Below are positions 36,491 to 45,664 of a stretch of 64,000 nucleotides of DNA, piece after piece. The DNA is from Flavobacterium sp. 245 (GTDB lineage: Bacteria > Bacteroidota > Bacteroidia > Flavobacteriales > Flavobacteriaceae): assembly GCF_004362055.1 (NCBI RefSeq), contig NZ_SNXB01000007.1:186001-250000 (forward strand), in the 5' to 3' direction. Under the pieces are notes generated by a model. It saw only the letters and a program-made list of their open reading frames with translations. It did not search any database and had not been told where the DNA came from. How positions within the stretch are numbered: the first letter of the stretch is position 1; every line of letters begins with the position of its first letter. A program made the translations under genes and the position numbers.

Positions 36491-37456
36491 TTAAATTTTA
36501 CCTTTTTTGTTCAAAATCTCTAATTTTTCATCTAAGTACTTTACGAAATCAGCCTGAGATTTAATTCCGTTTTTTTCTTGTTCCCACGCTCCCAAAAGAT
36601 AAAATGACGTTTCTTTTGTTGATGGTTTAAATACTAAAAGATAATCCAATTCTGTATCTGCAATATTTTCAATTGTATTTACTTCATAAAAAATTGCCAT
36701 TCCAAGTTTATCAGGAACTAAAGACTGTTCGCCATAAGTTGCTAAATAAGCCCATTTTTTATTTTTGCTTTCTTTTTTAAGCAATTCAGTGTTTTTTTGC
36801 TTTACAATTCCAGTACAAATTCCTTTAATTTCTTTTGAAGCCTGAATCGTATGTTTTGTATAAAGATCATCTGGTTTAATAGTCAAAGTCGATGTAAAAT
36901 CAATTTTATCAGAAGCTGTTTTCCAGCCATAATAATTTACTTTTACTGAAGACTCGTTGGTTTTATTAGAAACCGTTGCAATTGTCGAATCTACTTCACG
37001 AAAGTGTAGTTTTTCATTATTTAAATAACGGTCAATAGACCCTATTCCGATTCCTTTTCCGGCTTTCAAAATATCCGCTCCCCAATCGCTCATTTCGTGA
37101 TAAGAGTCAAAATTGTCCTGCCCCACTTTTGGCAAAATTATATCAGAAGTTTTCTTCCCGAAAATATCAATAGCATTTCTCCAATCTAAATACAAACGAT
37201 AACCAATACGGTTATTTTCCCATCCTGGACCTTCGTAACGAATATCAAATGAGTGATCTGTGTGTTCTGGAGCCAGTTTTAATCGGTCAACATTTTTAAA
37301 AACTGTGCCACCAATGTACTTGCGACCTTCCCATTTTCCATCTGTTTTAGCCGAAACTTCAGCGTACGTTTTAGCCGTTTTGTCTTCAGATTTTTGAGCA
37401 TTTGCAACTGTAAAACCAAGCAGGAATAAGGTTGCTATTTTAATTTTTGCTTTCAT
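36491..37456 (-). CDS. DUF4861 protein of unknown function (short form)
   Basis: 321 residues, signal peptide ending NAQ (residue 21). It shares with the protein at 4387 the blocks GPGWENNRIGYRLYLDWRNAIDIFGKK and YHEMSDWGADILKAGKGIGIGS but lacks its longer N-terminal region and the lipobox, so this one is probably soluble in the periplasm. It lies between a GH105 gene (13 bp) and an alpha/beta hydrolase gene (11 bp). No activity is known to me. Both DUF4861 genes are next to uronyl- or rhamnosyl-acting enzymes, which suggests a uronic-acid oligomer as ligand. Confidence 0.75.
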   Translation of the reverse strand: MKAKIKIATLFLLGFTVANAQKSEDKTAKTYAEVSAKTDGKWEGRKYIGGTVFKNVDRLKLAPEHTDHSFDIRYEGPGWENNRIGYRLYLDWRNAIDIFGKKTSDIILPKVGQDNFDSYHEMSDWGADILKAGKGIGIGSIDRYLNNEKLHFREVDSTIATVSNKTNESSVKVNYYGWKTASDKIDFTSTLTIKPDDLYTKHTIQASKEIKGICTGIVKQKNTELLKKESKNKKWAYLATYGEQSLVPDKLGMAIFYEVNTIENIADTELDYLLVFKPSTKETSFYLLGAWEQEKNGIKSQADFVKYLDEKLEILNKKGKI

Positions 37457-37467
37457 TCGTTTTATTA

Positions 37468-38403
37468 TTATTTAAATATTTTGTCTAAAAAAGGTATTGT
37501 GTAACGCATCATCTCATCAAACCAAGGCTGAAAAAACCAGAATGAATGCGGAGAATCTTTAATCGTTTTTACTTCATTATAAATTTTATACTGATTTAGA
37601 ATCGCAATCATATCATCTCTTCCGGCATGAAATCTATCGAAACTGCTGTTTATAAAGAGAATCGGAGGCGTATTTTTATCCGTATGACTTAGAGCTGATG
37701 CCTTTTTCCAGTTATCAGGATTGTCTTCATAAGTTCCTTTTAACCAAAACGATGCCATTTCTCCTTCTTGAGATTCTGGATGCTTAAAAGCTAAAATTCC
37801 GTCTATATCAATAATGGCATTAACTTTTGAAGAAGATTTACTTTTAAAACTTGAATCTTCAAAAGCCGTATTCTCATTTGTTGTGCCAATAAGAGCTGCC
37901 ATTTGGCCACCTGAGGAACATCCTAAAACCGTAATTTTATTAGGATCAACATGGAATTTCTTAGCATTATCTTTTATGAACTTAATGGCATTTTTGACAT
38001 CATAAACTGCTTCTGGATATTTTGCTTCTAAAGATAATCTGTACTCAACCGGAAAACAAGAATACCCTTTTGAAGCAATTTCCTGCGCCATGATCTGCAT
38101 CTGACTTTTATTTCCAGATCTCCAACCACCGCCATGTATCATAATAACAGCTGGATTTGCTTTTTTTGGAGTATAAAAATAAGCATCTAAATGCAATGCT
38201 CTGTTTTCTATTTGATTATAAACAAGATCATTTATCTGAGTAACGTTTTTATCCTTTTTCTCTGTAGCGATTGTAATAAAAGGATACTTTTTAATCAATT
38301 TATTGTAAGTACTTTTAACTGTGTATGAAGTATCAATACTGTATTGGCTCTGAACCGTCACAGCATTTAAAAGCAGCAATAAAAACAACATTTTATTTTT
38401 CAT
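37468..38403 (-). CDS. secreted alpha/beta hydrolase (probable carbohydrate esterase)
   Basis: 311 residues, signal peptide ending VQS near residue 19. Alpha/beta-hydrolase features: MIHGGGWRSGN oxyanion loop, LGCSSGGQMAALIG nucleophile elbow, NSSFDRFHAG with the acid region, and DSPHSFWFFQPW with the His. It resembles the BD-FAE/lipase-like esterases often present in pectin loci, where they remove acetyl or other acyl groups. It starts a tight three-gene group with DUF4861 and GH105. The 210-bp spacer upstream has no clear -7 box. Confidence 0.8.
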   Translation of the reverse strand: MKNKMLFLLLLLNAVTVQSQYSIDTSYTVKSTYNKLIKKYPFITIATEKKDKNVTQINDLVYNQIENRALHLDAYFYTPKKANPAVIMIHGGGWRSGNKSQMQIMAQEIASKGYSCFPVEYRLSLEAKYPEAVYDVKNAIKFIKDNAKKFHVDPNKITVLGCSSGGQMAALIGTTNENTAFEDSSFKSKSSSKVNAIIDIDGILAFKHPESQEGEMASFWLKGTYEDNPDNWKKASALSHTDKNTPPILFINSSFDRFHAGRDDMIAILNQYKIYNEVKTIKDSPHSFWFFQPWFDEMMRYTIPFLDKIFK

Positions 38404-38430
38404 TTCTGAGCTTTTAATTTTTAGTTAAGA

Positions 38431-38466
38431 AAGGAGTTCGATACTGGATCAAACTCCTTTTTTAAC
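38431..38466 (-). terminator. hairpin downstream of the second GH28 gene
   Basis: AAGGAGTT (38431-38438) pairs with AACTCCTT (38452-38459), with additional GAT/ATC pairs. The minus-strand tail is TTTCTT, and the plus-strand tail has six T. It lies in the 210-bp gap between the GH28 stop and the esterase start and may end the GH28 transcript. Confidence 0.5.
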
Positions 38467-38613
38467 AACTTCAAAAAACAACTTTCATAAAAAATTATCA
38501 AATCATTACTAACCAAGATTTTCGAAAAATAAAAAAACAAAACTGCTTTTTATTTCATTTGATAATTATTGAAAGTTCACAAATTGGTTTGGTTAAAAGT
38601 GTAGTTAAGTGGT

Positions 38614-40053
38614 TTAATTTTTAATTGATTCCATCTTTTTTCCGTTGATGTAGGTATTTATAAAATTTACCTTTTTTACATTTTTCAGAGAATAAACCGA
38701 ATCTACTTTTGTGATTGTAACATCTTTAAATGTTATATTTTCAATTGGTGATTCTTTGTAGCCATCAGCTAAGATCCCAAATTTTCCTCCATTTTTAACC
38801 TTTACATTTTCAAGGCTGATATTTTTAATTGTCGGAATATAATTTCCAACCTGACTTCCATATATATCATAGAACATTGTCACTCTCAGAACACATTCTT
38901 TTACGGTTCCAACTTCTATATTTCTAACGTAAATATCTTCGGTAGTGCCGCCACGCTTCGAATTTGTTTTGATTCTGATGGCACGATCCAATTCTGGACT
39001 GTCCATTACACAATTTTCAACATAAACATTATTTACACCGGCCGTTATTTCGCTTCCCATAACAACGCCACCGTGGCCGTCAATCATTTTGCAATTTTGA
39101 ACAATGATATTTTTACTCGGAATACCAACTCTTCTTCCATCAGCATCACGTCCCGATTTAATTGCAATACAATCATCGCCGGTATTAAAAGTGCAGTTTT
39201 TAATAATTACATTTTGAGAATATTCAGGATCACAGCCGTCATTATTTGGTCCGTGACTATTTACAGTCACGCCATCAATAATTACATTATTAGATTTTAG
39301 CGGATGCAAAATCCAAAAGGGCGCATTAACAACTGTGACATCTTTTACTAGAACCGTATTACATTCAAAAAACTCAATAAAATTAGGGCGCAAATAATGT
39401 CCTTCACCAAAAATACGTTCGGCAACCGGGACACCTTTTTCTGCCATTTCAACTAAATTATCACGATTTAAAGGGTCGTGCTGTGATGGCTGTCCTTTAT
39501 CCCATCCATATCTTTTACTGCCGCACCATGGCCACCAATTTGTATTATTTGCTTGCCCGTTTAAAATTCCTTTTCCGGTTATCGCAACATTCGTTTTATT
39601 TCTTGCAGAAATAAGAGGCGAATGGTTCATCAATTCTGTTCCTTCCCATGAAGTATGAATCAAAGGATAATCTTTAGAATTAGTACTAAAAAGAATTTCG
39701 GCCTTATCTTCTAAATGCAGATCAACATTGCTTTCTAAATGAATTGGCCCTGTTAAATATTTTCCGTTTGGCACTAAAACTTTGCCTCCGCCATTTGCAG
39801 CGCATTCTTTAATTGCTTTTTCAAAAGCCAGCGTGTTCATCGTTTTTCCGTCTGCGATGGCTCCAAAATCATTTATATTATACGTCTTATTTGCAAAATG
39901 CGTTTCTGGCATGCTTTTTACAATTAATTCCATCTTTTTCCATGGATCCGTTTCAGAAACGCTCGAAACTTGTTTTCCGCATGATAGTATCAGCAAAGAA
40001 AATGCTCCAAGAAATGAGATTGATTTTAACGCTATACTCTTATTTGTAATCAT
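38614..40053 (-). CDS. GH28 polygalacturonase-type glycosidase, lipoprotein (second of two)
   Basis: 479 residues with a lipoprotein signal (LLILSCGKQ). Beta-helix and catalytic motifs of GH28: NNDGCDPEYS, GDDCIAIKSGRDADGRR, GHGGVVMGSEITAGV and RAIRIKTNSKRGG. It probably hydrolyses oligogalacturonides at the surface or in the periplasm. It is divergent from lacI, with a LacI palindrome (40099-40112) between its probable -7 box TAAATTTG (40148-40141) and its start, a position suited to repression. About 480 residues is usual for exo-acting bacterial members, but mode of action is not certain. Confidence 0.92.
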   Translation of the reverse strand: MITNKSIALKSISFLGAFSLLILSCGKQVSSVSETDPWKKMELIVKSMPETHFANKTYNINDFGAIADGKTMNTLAFEKAIKECAANGGGKVLVPNGKYLTGPIHLESNVDLHLEDKAEILFSTNSKDYPLIHTSWEGTELMNHSPLISARNKTNVAITGKGILNGQANNTNWWPWCGSKRYGWDKGQPSQHDPLNRDNLVEMAEKGVPVAERIFGEGHYLRPNFIEFFECNTVLVKDVTVVNAPFWILHPLKSNNVIIDGVTVNSHGPNNDGCDPEYSQNVIIKNCTFNTGDDCIAIKSGRDADGRRVGIPSKNIIVQNCKMIDGHGGVVMGSEITAGVNNVYVENCVMDSPELDRAIRIKTNSKRGGTTEDIYVRNIEVGTVKECVLRVTMFYDIYGSQVGNYIPTIKNISLENVKVKNGGKFGILADGYKESPIENITFKDVTITKVDSVYSLKNVKKVNFINTYINGKKMESIKN

Positions 40054-40098
40054 TTACGCAGTAATTTATAATTCAAGCCAGCAAATCGCCTAGCATTA

Positions 40099-40112
40099 TG
40101 TAATCGATTACA
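40099..40112. promoter_or_regulatory. LacI-type operator, perfect 14-bp palindrome
   Basis: TGTAATCGATTACA is a perfect palindrome, the strongest of five related sites. It lies about 46 bp upstream of the GH28 ATG and downstream of a TAAATTTG box at 40148-40141, so bound repressor would block GH28 transcription. Confidence 0.8.
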
Positions 40113-40140
40113 CGAAAGTATAAAATTTGTTTCTACAGAA

Positions 40141-40148
40141 CAAATTTA
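40141..40148 (-). promoter_or_regulatory. -7 box of the GH28 promoter
   Basis: Minus-strand TAAATTTG followed upstream by the same TTTAGAA sequence seen at both susC promoters, but without the ACAGG repeats. Confidence 0.5.
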
Positions 40149-40261
40149 TTTAGAAATAATTTATATATTTAATTTTTATTTGCAATAATAATTACACTTA
40201 TGGTAAAAAAACACATAATTTTTTATTATTGTAGAGTTGCAAACGTTTTAGTTATTAATTA

Positions 40262-40311
40262 TGTAATCGATAACAAAAAATATTGATATATATAAAAAAA
40301 ATGTATTTTTG
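40262..40311 (+). promoter_or_regulatory. lacI promoter with LacI-type operator
   Basis: TGTAATCGATAACA (40262-40275) differs in one base from the perfect palindrome. It lies just upstream of a TTG element (40283-40285) and TATTTTTG (40304-40311, fits TAnnTTTG). The lacI ATG is 30 bp further on. This suggests autoregulation. Confidence 0.65.
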
Positions 40312-40340
40312 TCTTAAATTAATTCTGAAAACCTTTTTGA

Positions 40341-41369
40341 ATGAGCGAAAAAATAACCATTTATGATATTGCCAAGAAATTGAATATCACTGCCGCTACT
40401 GTTTCCAGAGCTTTAAATAATAATCCTAAAATTAAAGAAAGCACAAGGGATCTGGTTATTAAAACCGCTGCATCGATGAACTATAAGCAAAACAAACTTG
40501 CTTTGGCATTAAAAAGTGGACGAAGTAATAATATAGGTGTAATTGTTCCTCGTATTGACAGCAACTTTTTCGCATCTGTTATCAGGGGAATTGAAGAAGA
40601 ACTTCATCCGCATGGTTATCAGGTCATTATTTGCCAAACACACGAGAGTCCAAAAAGAGAAAATGAAAATCTATACACGTTAATTGACGCTCAGGTTGAT
40701 GGTATTATGATGTCGGTTACTGATGTGACTGACGAAAATAACGGTGCTTTTCATTATGTTTTAGAAAAAAACGTTCCGCTAATCTTTTTTGACAGAAGCA
40801 AACATATTGACGGAGTAAGCTCTGTAACTATTAATGACTTTAAAGGTGGTTATGTGGCGACCAAACATTTAATAAATGAAGGTTGCCGTGCAATTGCACA
40901 CTTTTCAGGAGATCAGTCTCTTGAGATTTTCAAAAACAGGTTTTTAGGCTATAAACAAGCATTGCTTGACAACGGAATGACCTTTAAAGAAGAATACGTA
41001 ATTCATACTAAAAGTAGTGTTGATGCTGGAAAAGAAGCTATTGATGTTTTATTGGCATTGGATACTCCTCCTGACGCTTTATTTTCTGCCAGTGATTTTG
41101 CCGCTTTAGGAGCCATTCAAGTACTTAAAGAAAGAAATATAAGCATTCCTAAAGAGTTTTGTGTTGCAGGTTTCAGTAATGAACCTTTTACTAAATTTAT
41201 GGAATTGTCGATCACTTCTGTTGATCAATCACCTCTTGAAATGGGAAAAATGTCAGCCCGAGTTTTCTTAGAACAGGTAGACAAAACTGATACAATCAAA
41301 ATCGAAAAAAAGGTGGTTCTCGCACCAGAATTACATATTCGTAAATCGTCGTCAAGAACCAGCTCTTAG
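40341..41369 (+). CDS. LacI-family transcriptional regulator of galacturonate genes
   Basis: 342 residues. The N-terminal helix-turn-helix reads TIYDIAKKLNITAATVSRAL with a hinge helix near MNYKQNKLALALKSG. From residue 62 a periplasmic-binding-protein-like effector domain begins (NIGVIVPRIDSNFF), with FFDRSKHIDGVSSVTIND and PDALFSASDFAALGAIQVL. It stands between the pectinase operon and the uxa/kdu operon. Palindromes of the type LacI proteins recognise occur at its own promoter and at GH28, kduI, exuT and upstream of susC1. I infer that it represses these genes until an intermediate such as galacturonate, KDG or an unsaturated uronate is bound. The effector is not deducible here. Confidence 0.92.
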   Translation: MSEKITIYDIAKKLNITAATVSRALNNNPKIKESTRDLVIKTAASMNYKQNKLALALKSGRSNNIGVIVPRIDSNFFASVIRGIEEELHPHGYQVIICQTHESPKRENENLYTLIDAQVDGIMMSVTDVTDENNGAFHYVLEKNVPLIFFDRSKHIDGVSSVTINDFKGGYVATKHLINEGCRAIAHFSGDQSLEIFKNRFLGYKQALLDNGMTFKEEYVIHTKSSVDAGKEAIDVLLALDTPPDALFSASDFAALGAIQVLKERNISIPKEFCVAGFSNEPFTKFMELSITSVDQSPLEMGKMSARVFLEQVDKTDTIKIEKKVVLAPELHIRKSSSRTSS

Positions 41370-41396
41370 TTTTTAAGATACATCTTCAACATTTAG

Positions 41397-41424
41397 AGAC
41401 GCACAGCAGTGCGTCTTTTTTTTT
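41397..41424 (+). terminator. lacI terminator
   Basis: AGACGCAC (41397-41404) and GTGCGTCT (41409-41416), loop of four, followed by a run of T to 41424. Confidence 0.9.
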
Positions 41425-41627
41425 ACGTTATAAGTTATATAAGCAAATATAAAATCCATTAATGATAAAGTCATAATAGCCATCGCTATTCTTAGATAGT
41501 GCTTTAAGTTAGCCTCGAATTGCACGAATTTTATAATTGTGACTACTTGTGCTACTGTTTATAGAATTGTTTCTCGATTCAATAATTAGTAAAAGTCCGT
41601 GTAATTCGATGCAGAAAAAATGATATA

Positions 41628-41657
41628 AAAAAAAGAGACGCACTGCTGTGCGTCTCT
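41628..41657 (-). terminator. uxaA operon terminator
   Basis: AGAGACGCAC (41634-41643) and GTGCGTCTCT (41648-41657), followed on the minus strand by a T run (41634-41628). Nearly the same hairpin as the lacI terminator, mirrored across the 312-bp gap 41370-41681. Between them I see no gene. Confidence 0.85.
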
Positions 41658-41681
41658 ACATGTATGTGTCCTTTTTTTATC

Positions 41682-43301
41682 TTATAAAGAAACTCCTCTT
41701 TTCCAAGGAATAAATACATCTTGTTTCAACTGGTCTGCTTTTGTTTCCACGTTTCCGCTCGCCAATTCTATAATGTAATCTACTATTTCTGCTCCAACCT
41801 CGGTAATGGTTTTTTCACCAGTAATCACCGTTCCGGCATTTACATCGATAATATCAGACATTCTATCAATTAATGCCGTGTTCGAAGAAATTTTTACAAC
41901 GGGTGCAATCGGATTTCCCATCGGATTTCCTAAACCTGTGGTAAATAAAACAACTGTTGCGCCCGATCCAACCAATCCTGTGGTACATTCTGCGTCATTT
42001 CCTGGCGTATTTAAAAGATTTAATCCTGGTTTTGAAATATATTCTCCGTAATCTAAAACATCTACAACAGGTGAGGTTCCACCTTTTTTAGCTGCGCCAG
42101 CAGATTTCATTGCATCTGTAATTAATCCGTCTTTGATGTTTCCCGGAGATGGATTCATATCAAACCCTGAACCTGCATCTACAACTGATTTTTCAAAAGC
42201 TTTCATTAAAGTTAAAAACTTATCAGCTTTTTCTTCGTCCACACATCTATTCATCAATTCTTGCTCAACGCCACATAATTCTGGAAACTCTGCCAAAATT
42301 GTTTTCCCTCCCAAAGCTGCAAAAATATCTGAAACAATTCCTAATGCCGGATTAGCAGAAATTCCGGAAAATCCGTCAGACCCTCCACATTCTAAACCAA
42401 TACTTAGCTTTGAAAGAGGAGCAGGTTTGCGTTCAATTTTGTTGGCTCTTTTAATGGCTTCATAAGAATCTTTAATCACCATTTGAAACATTTGATCAGT
42501 AGTTCCAATTTGTTGTTGCTCATAGATCAAAATTTCTTTATCACTATTCGGACTCATTTCTTTCAATGCCTTTTTAAAAATATCAACTTGCAAATTTTGG
42601 CAACCTAAACTTAAAACAGTTGCACCTGCAACATTTGGGTTGTTCACATATCCTGCAAGCAGTTTTGCCAACAATTCTGAATCTTGTCGAATCCCTCCAC
42701 AACCACCTTGATGATTGATAAATTTTACTTCGACATTATCTAAAAGATTTTCATTTAAATTTTTATCCGAAACTTCTTCTACGCTTTTTTCTTCAATTAA
42801 AGAGCGTAACAAATTTTTATAAGAAACTTCTTTTTTGGGCATTAATTCGTTTTCAAAAATATCTTTCAGTTTTTCGATATTTTTGTTTTCGCAAAAAACC
42901 AATGGAAAAAACAACCAAACGTTTTTGGTTCCAACTTGTCCATCAGTACGGTGGTATCCGTTGAAAGTTTTATCTTTCCAACGATCTACATTTGGTGGAG
43001 TCCAACCTAAATTTCCGTTTTTACCAAAAACTTTTTCACTTTGATGTTTTACATTTTCGGTGGTAATTACTTCTCCTTTTTTTATAGGTTTAGCAGCTTT
43101 TCCAACCAAAACACCATACATTATAATATCATTACCAATTGAAAAATCTTTCTCTGCGATTTTATGTTTTGCTTTAACATCAGTTGTTGGTGAGACAGTG
43201 GTTCCTTCAAACATAATTTGTTCGTTTTGTACCAAATCGGTTAAAGCGACAATTACGTTATCTGCTGGGTTGACTTTTATTAATTTTTTTTGAGTTGCCA
43301 T
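41682..43301 (-). CDS. uxaA: altronate dehydratase
   Basis: 539 residues, cytoplasmic, full length for the single-chain UxaA. The N-terminal SAF-type domain (residues 1-95, IMYGVLVGKAAKPIKKGEVITTENV) is followed by the dehydratase domain with FINHQGGCGGIRQDSE, GLECGGSDGFSGISANPALG and GSGATVVLFTTGLGNPMGNP, whose cysteines probably serve iron binding. It converts D-altronate to 2-keto-3-deoxygluconate. It is the distal gene of the uronate operon, 19 bp after uxaB, and is followed by a strong terminator. Confidence 0.96.
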   Translation of the reverse strand: MATQKKLIKVNPADNVIVALTDLVQNEQIMFEGTTVSPTTDVKAKHKIAEKDFSIGNDIIMYGVLVGKAAKPIKKGEVITTENVKHQSEKVFGKNGNLGWTPPNVDRWKDKTFNGYHRTDGQVGTKNVWLFFPLVFCENKNIEKLKDIFENELMPKKEVSYKNLLRSLIEEKSVEEVSDKNLNENLLDNVEVKFINHQGGCGGIRQDSELLAKLLAGYVNNPNVAGATVLSLGCQNLQVDIFKKALKEMSPNSDKEILIYEQQQIGTTDQMFQMVIKDSYEAIKRANKIERKPAPLSKLSIGLECGGSDGFSGISANPALGIVSDIFAALGGKTILAEFPELCGVEQELMNRCVDEEKADKFLTLMKAFEKSVVDAGSGFDMNPSPGNIKDGLITDAMKSAGAAKKGGTSPVVDVLDYGEYISKPGLNLLNTPGNDAECTTGLVGSGATVVLFTTGLGNPMGNPIAPVVKISSNTALIDRMSDIIDVNAGTVITGEKTITEVGAEIVDYIIELASGNVETKADQLKQDVFIPWKRGVSL

Positions 43302-43319
43302 AACTATTGTATGTAATTC

Positions 43320-44768
43320 TTAATTTAATTGTTTTTGAAAATTGATGAAACCCTGCTCTACGCCATTGGCATCAATTTCTTCTAAAGCTTTGGCAATTGA
43401 TTCTGTAAGAGAAGGAATTTCAGTCAAATCTTCATCCCAGAAACTTTTATTTTGCAAAGTCAATCTCGCTATTTTATTATAATCATCTGACGTCCAAAGT
43501 CCGTTAAAGAACGAAACAATATCTTCACTGTCTTGAACTGGCAAAGTTTCACCTTTCCAAGTTCCTTTATAAAAACGAATTAAAGCCGCAAATGCAAAAG
43601 TTAAATGAACAGGCAGTTTTTTGTGAACATCAACATAATCCGTTAAACTTGGCAATACACGAACTTTAAATTTAGAAATAGAATTTAAAGCAATAGAAGA
43701 CAATAAATGCTTGATGAAAGGATTTCTGAAACGGTCTAATATTTCTTCAGAGAAACTTGCTAGTTCCGCTTTATCCATATTTAGAGTTTCATTGATTTCA
43801 TCAAAAACCGCTTTATTTACAAACTCGCCTGTAAAAGCATTATCAACAGTTTCTTTTACAGTTTCATTTCCGTAAAGCAATGAAAATGGAACCATTGCAG
43901 TGTGCGCACCATTCAAAATTCTAACTTTTCGCGTACGGTATGGCTGCATATCAGCCACAATTTTCACATCTAAATCTGTTTTTTCAAACGGAAGTTTCGC
44001 TTTTAATTTATCATCTCCTTCAATTACCCATAAAAAGAAACTTTCGGCACTTACAATCAAATCATCTTTATAAAGAAGCTGACTGTTGTATTCTTCAATT
44101 TGGTCTTTTGGATAACCCGGAACAATTCTATCTACTAAGGTATTATGAAAAGAACAATCATCTGTTAACCATGATTTGAATGCTGCTTCCAGATTCCAAT
44201 CATCACTATATTTCAAAACAATTTCCTTTAAAGTATCTGAATTATAATTAATTAATTCACAAGGAATAATTGTTAGCGCCTTCGATTTATCACCATTAAA
44301 ATGCTTAAATCTTTCATACAAAAGTACGGTTAATTTAGCAGGAAAAGAAACTGGAGGTTGCATAGAAGGCTTATCAGACTCGATATATTCTATTCCAGCT
44401 TCAGTTGTATTAGAAATAATAAATTCTAATTCTTCTTCTTTGGCTAAAGCCAAAAATTCCTGAAAAGAAGCATAAGGATCAACAGCTTTTACAATATTTG
44501 TAATTAATTCTTTTTCCTGAATTTCCTCACCTTTTTTAACACCTTTCATGAATAAAGTATACAGACCATCCTGATCATTAATCATATTCACTAATCCTCT
44601 GTCAATAGGCTGTACAACTGCAATTCCTGCATTGAAATCGGCTTTTTTATTTAATTCTTGAAAAGCATATTCTACAAAAGCTCTCAAGAAATTTCCTTCT
44701 CCAAACTGCACTATTTTTATCGGAAGTTTATGTGAAAACTCCGTATTTGATCTGTTTATTTTTTCCAT
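43320..44768 (-). CDS. uxaB: tagaturonate reductase (altronate oxidoreductase)
   Basis: 482 residues, member of the mannitol/polyol dehydrogenase family. The N-terminal NAD-binding segment IKIVQFGEGNFLRAFVEYAF and the later catalytic signature RKVRILNGAHTAMVP (Lys, Asn, His) are intact. It reduces D-tagaturonate to D-altronate with NADH. The genes around it supply the preceding isomerase and following dehydratase. A structured 215-bp spacer lies between eda and uxaB. Confidence 0.95.
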   Translation of the reverse strand: MEKINRSNTEFSHKLPIKIVQFGEGNFLRAFVEYAFQELNKKADFNAGIAVVQPIDRGLVNMINDQDGLYTLFMKGVKKGEEIQEKELITNIVKAVDPYASFQEFLALAKEEELEFIISNTTEAGIEYIESDKPSMQPPVSFPAKLTVLLYERFKHFNGDKSKALTIIPCELINYNSDTLKEIVLKYSDDWNLEAAFKSWLTDDCSFHNTLVDRIVPGYPKDQIEEYNSQLLYKDDLIVSAESFFLWVIEGDDKLKAKLPFEKTDLDVKIVADMQPYRTRKVRILNGAHTAMVPFSLLYGNETVKETVDNAFTGEFVNKAVFDEINETLNMDKAELASFSEEILDRFRNPFIKHLLSSIALNSISKFKVRVLPSLTDYVDVHKKLPVHLTFAFAALIRFYKGTWKGETLPVQDSEDIVSFFNGLWTSDDYNKIARLTLQNKSFWDEDLTEIPSLTESIAKALEEIDANGVEQGFINFQKQLN

Positions 44769-44845
44769 TATAAATTCATTTGAGCGTTATAAATAACCAC
44801 TTTCAATACCTTATTCATTTTTTTTCGGCCTTATATTGTAAAAGA

Positions 44846-44918
44846 AACATTACACCTGAAAGAGTAAAATAAATCCTGCTGTGAGGAGTGACAAGATTTA
44901 TTTTGCAAGCGTAATGTT
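44846..44918 (-). other. nested inverted repeats upstream of uxaB
   Basis: Outer arms AACATTAC (44846-44853) and GTAATGTT (44911-44918), and inner arms AAAATAAATC (44866-44875) and GATTTATTTT (44895-44904). The RNA could fold into a long hairpin in the intercistronic leader before uxaB. It lacks a T tract, so it is not a plain terminator. Confidence 0.45.
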
Positions 44919-44983
44919 CAATTACAACATCTAAAACTCTAAAAAAAACCGCATGCCAAATAAGGAATTGGTATGATCATTCC

Positions 44984-45655
44984 CTATTTATTTTTAATAT
45001 TTTTAATGATCTCCAAAACCTGACTTACTTTAGCCTGCAAGCCGTCAAAATCTTGTTTATCAAGTATATCTTTTGAAATTAACTGCGAACCTAAACCAAC
45101 ACAAGTTGCTCCGGCATTTAGCCATGAACTTAAACTCTCAACCGTTGGATAAACACCACCTGTCGGCATAATGTTCGTCCAAGGACATGGTCCTTTTATC
45201 GCTTTAATGAACTCTGGTCCATAAATATCAGCTGGAAACAATTTTACAATTTCACAGCCCAATTCTTCTGCTCTGGCAATTTCAGAAAGCGTTCCGCAAC
45301 CTGGTGACCACAACACTTTACGGCGATTACAAGCAATTGCGATATCTTCCCTAAAAACTGGAGTTACAATAAAATTTGCTCCTAAACTCATATACAGTGA
45401 AGCTGAAGCGGCATCTGTAATCGAACCAACTCCCAACATCATTCCTGGTAATTCAGCCAAAGCATATTTGTTCAGTTCACCAAAAACTTCATGAGCAAAA
45501 TCGCCTCTGCTCGTAAATTCCATTAAACGTGAACCACCATCATAACAGGCTTTTAGCACTTTTTTGCTTAATGCTATATCAGAATGAAAAAACAACGGAA
45601 CCATACCGTTTTCTTTCATTTGCTGCGCGACCTCAATTCTTGAATATTTTGCCAT
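44984..45655 (-). CDS. eda: KDPG / 4-hydroxy-2-oxoglutarate aldolase
   Basis: 223 residues, class I aldolase of the KDPG type. Catalytic residues visible: MEFTSRG gives Glu47 and Arg50, CEIVKLFPADIYGP gives the Schiff-base Lys138, and IMPTGGVYP follows. It splits 2-keto-3-deoxy-6-phosphogluconate into pyruvate and glyceraldehyde-3-phosphate, the last step of the pathway in this cluster. It starts 9 bp after kdgK. Confidence 0.95.
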   Translation of the reverse strand: MAKYSRIEVAQQMKENGMVPLFFHSDIALSKKVLKACYDGGSRLMEFTSRGDFAHEVFGELNKYALAELPGMMLGVGSITDAASASLYMSLGANFIVTPVFREDIAIACNRRKVLWSPGCGTLSEIARAEELGCEIVKLFPADIYGPEFIKAIKGPCPWTNIMPTGGVYPTVESLSSWLNAGATCVGLGSQLISKDILDKQDFDGLQAKVSQVLEIIKNIKNK

Positions 45656-45664
45656 TTTTATTTT

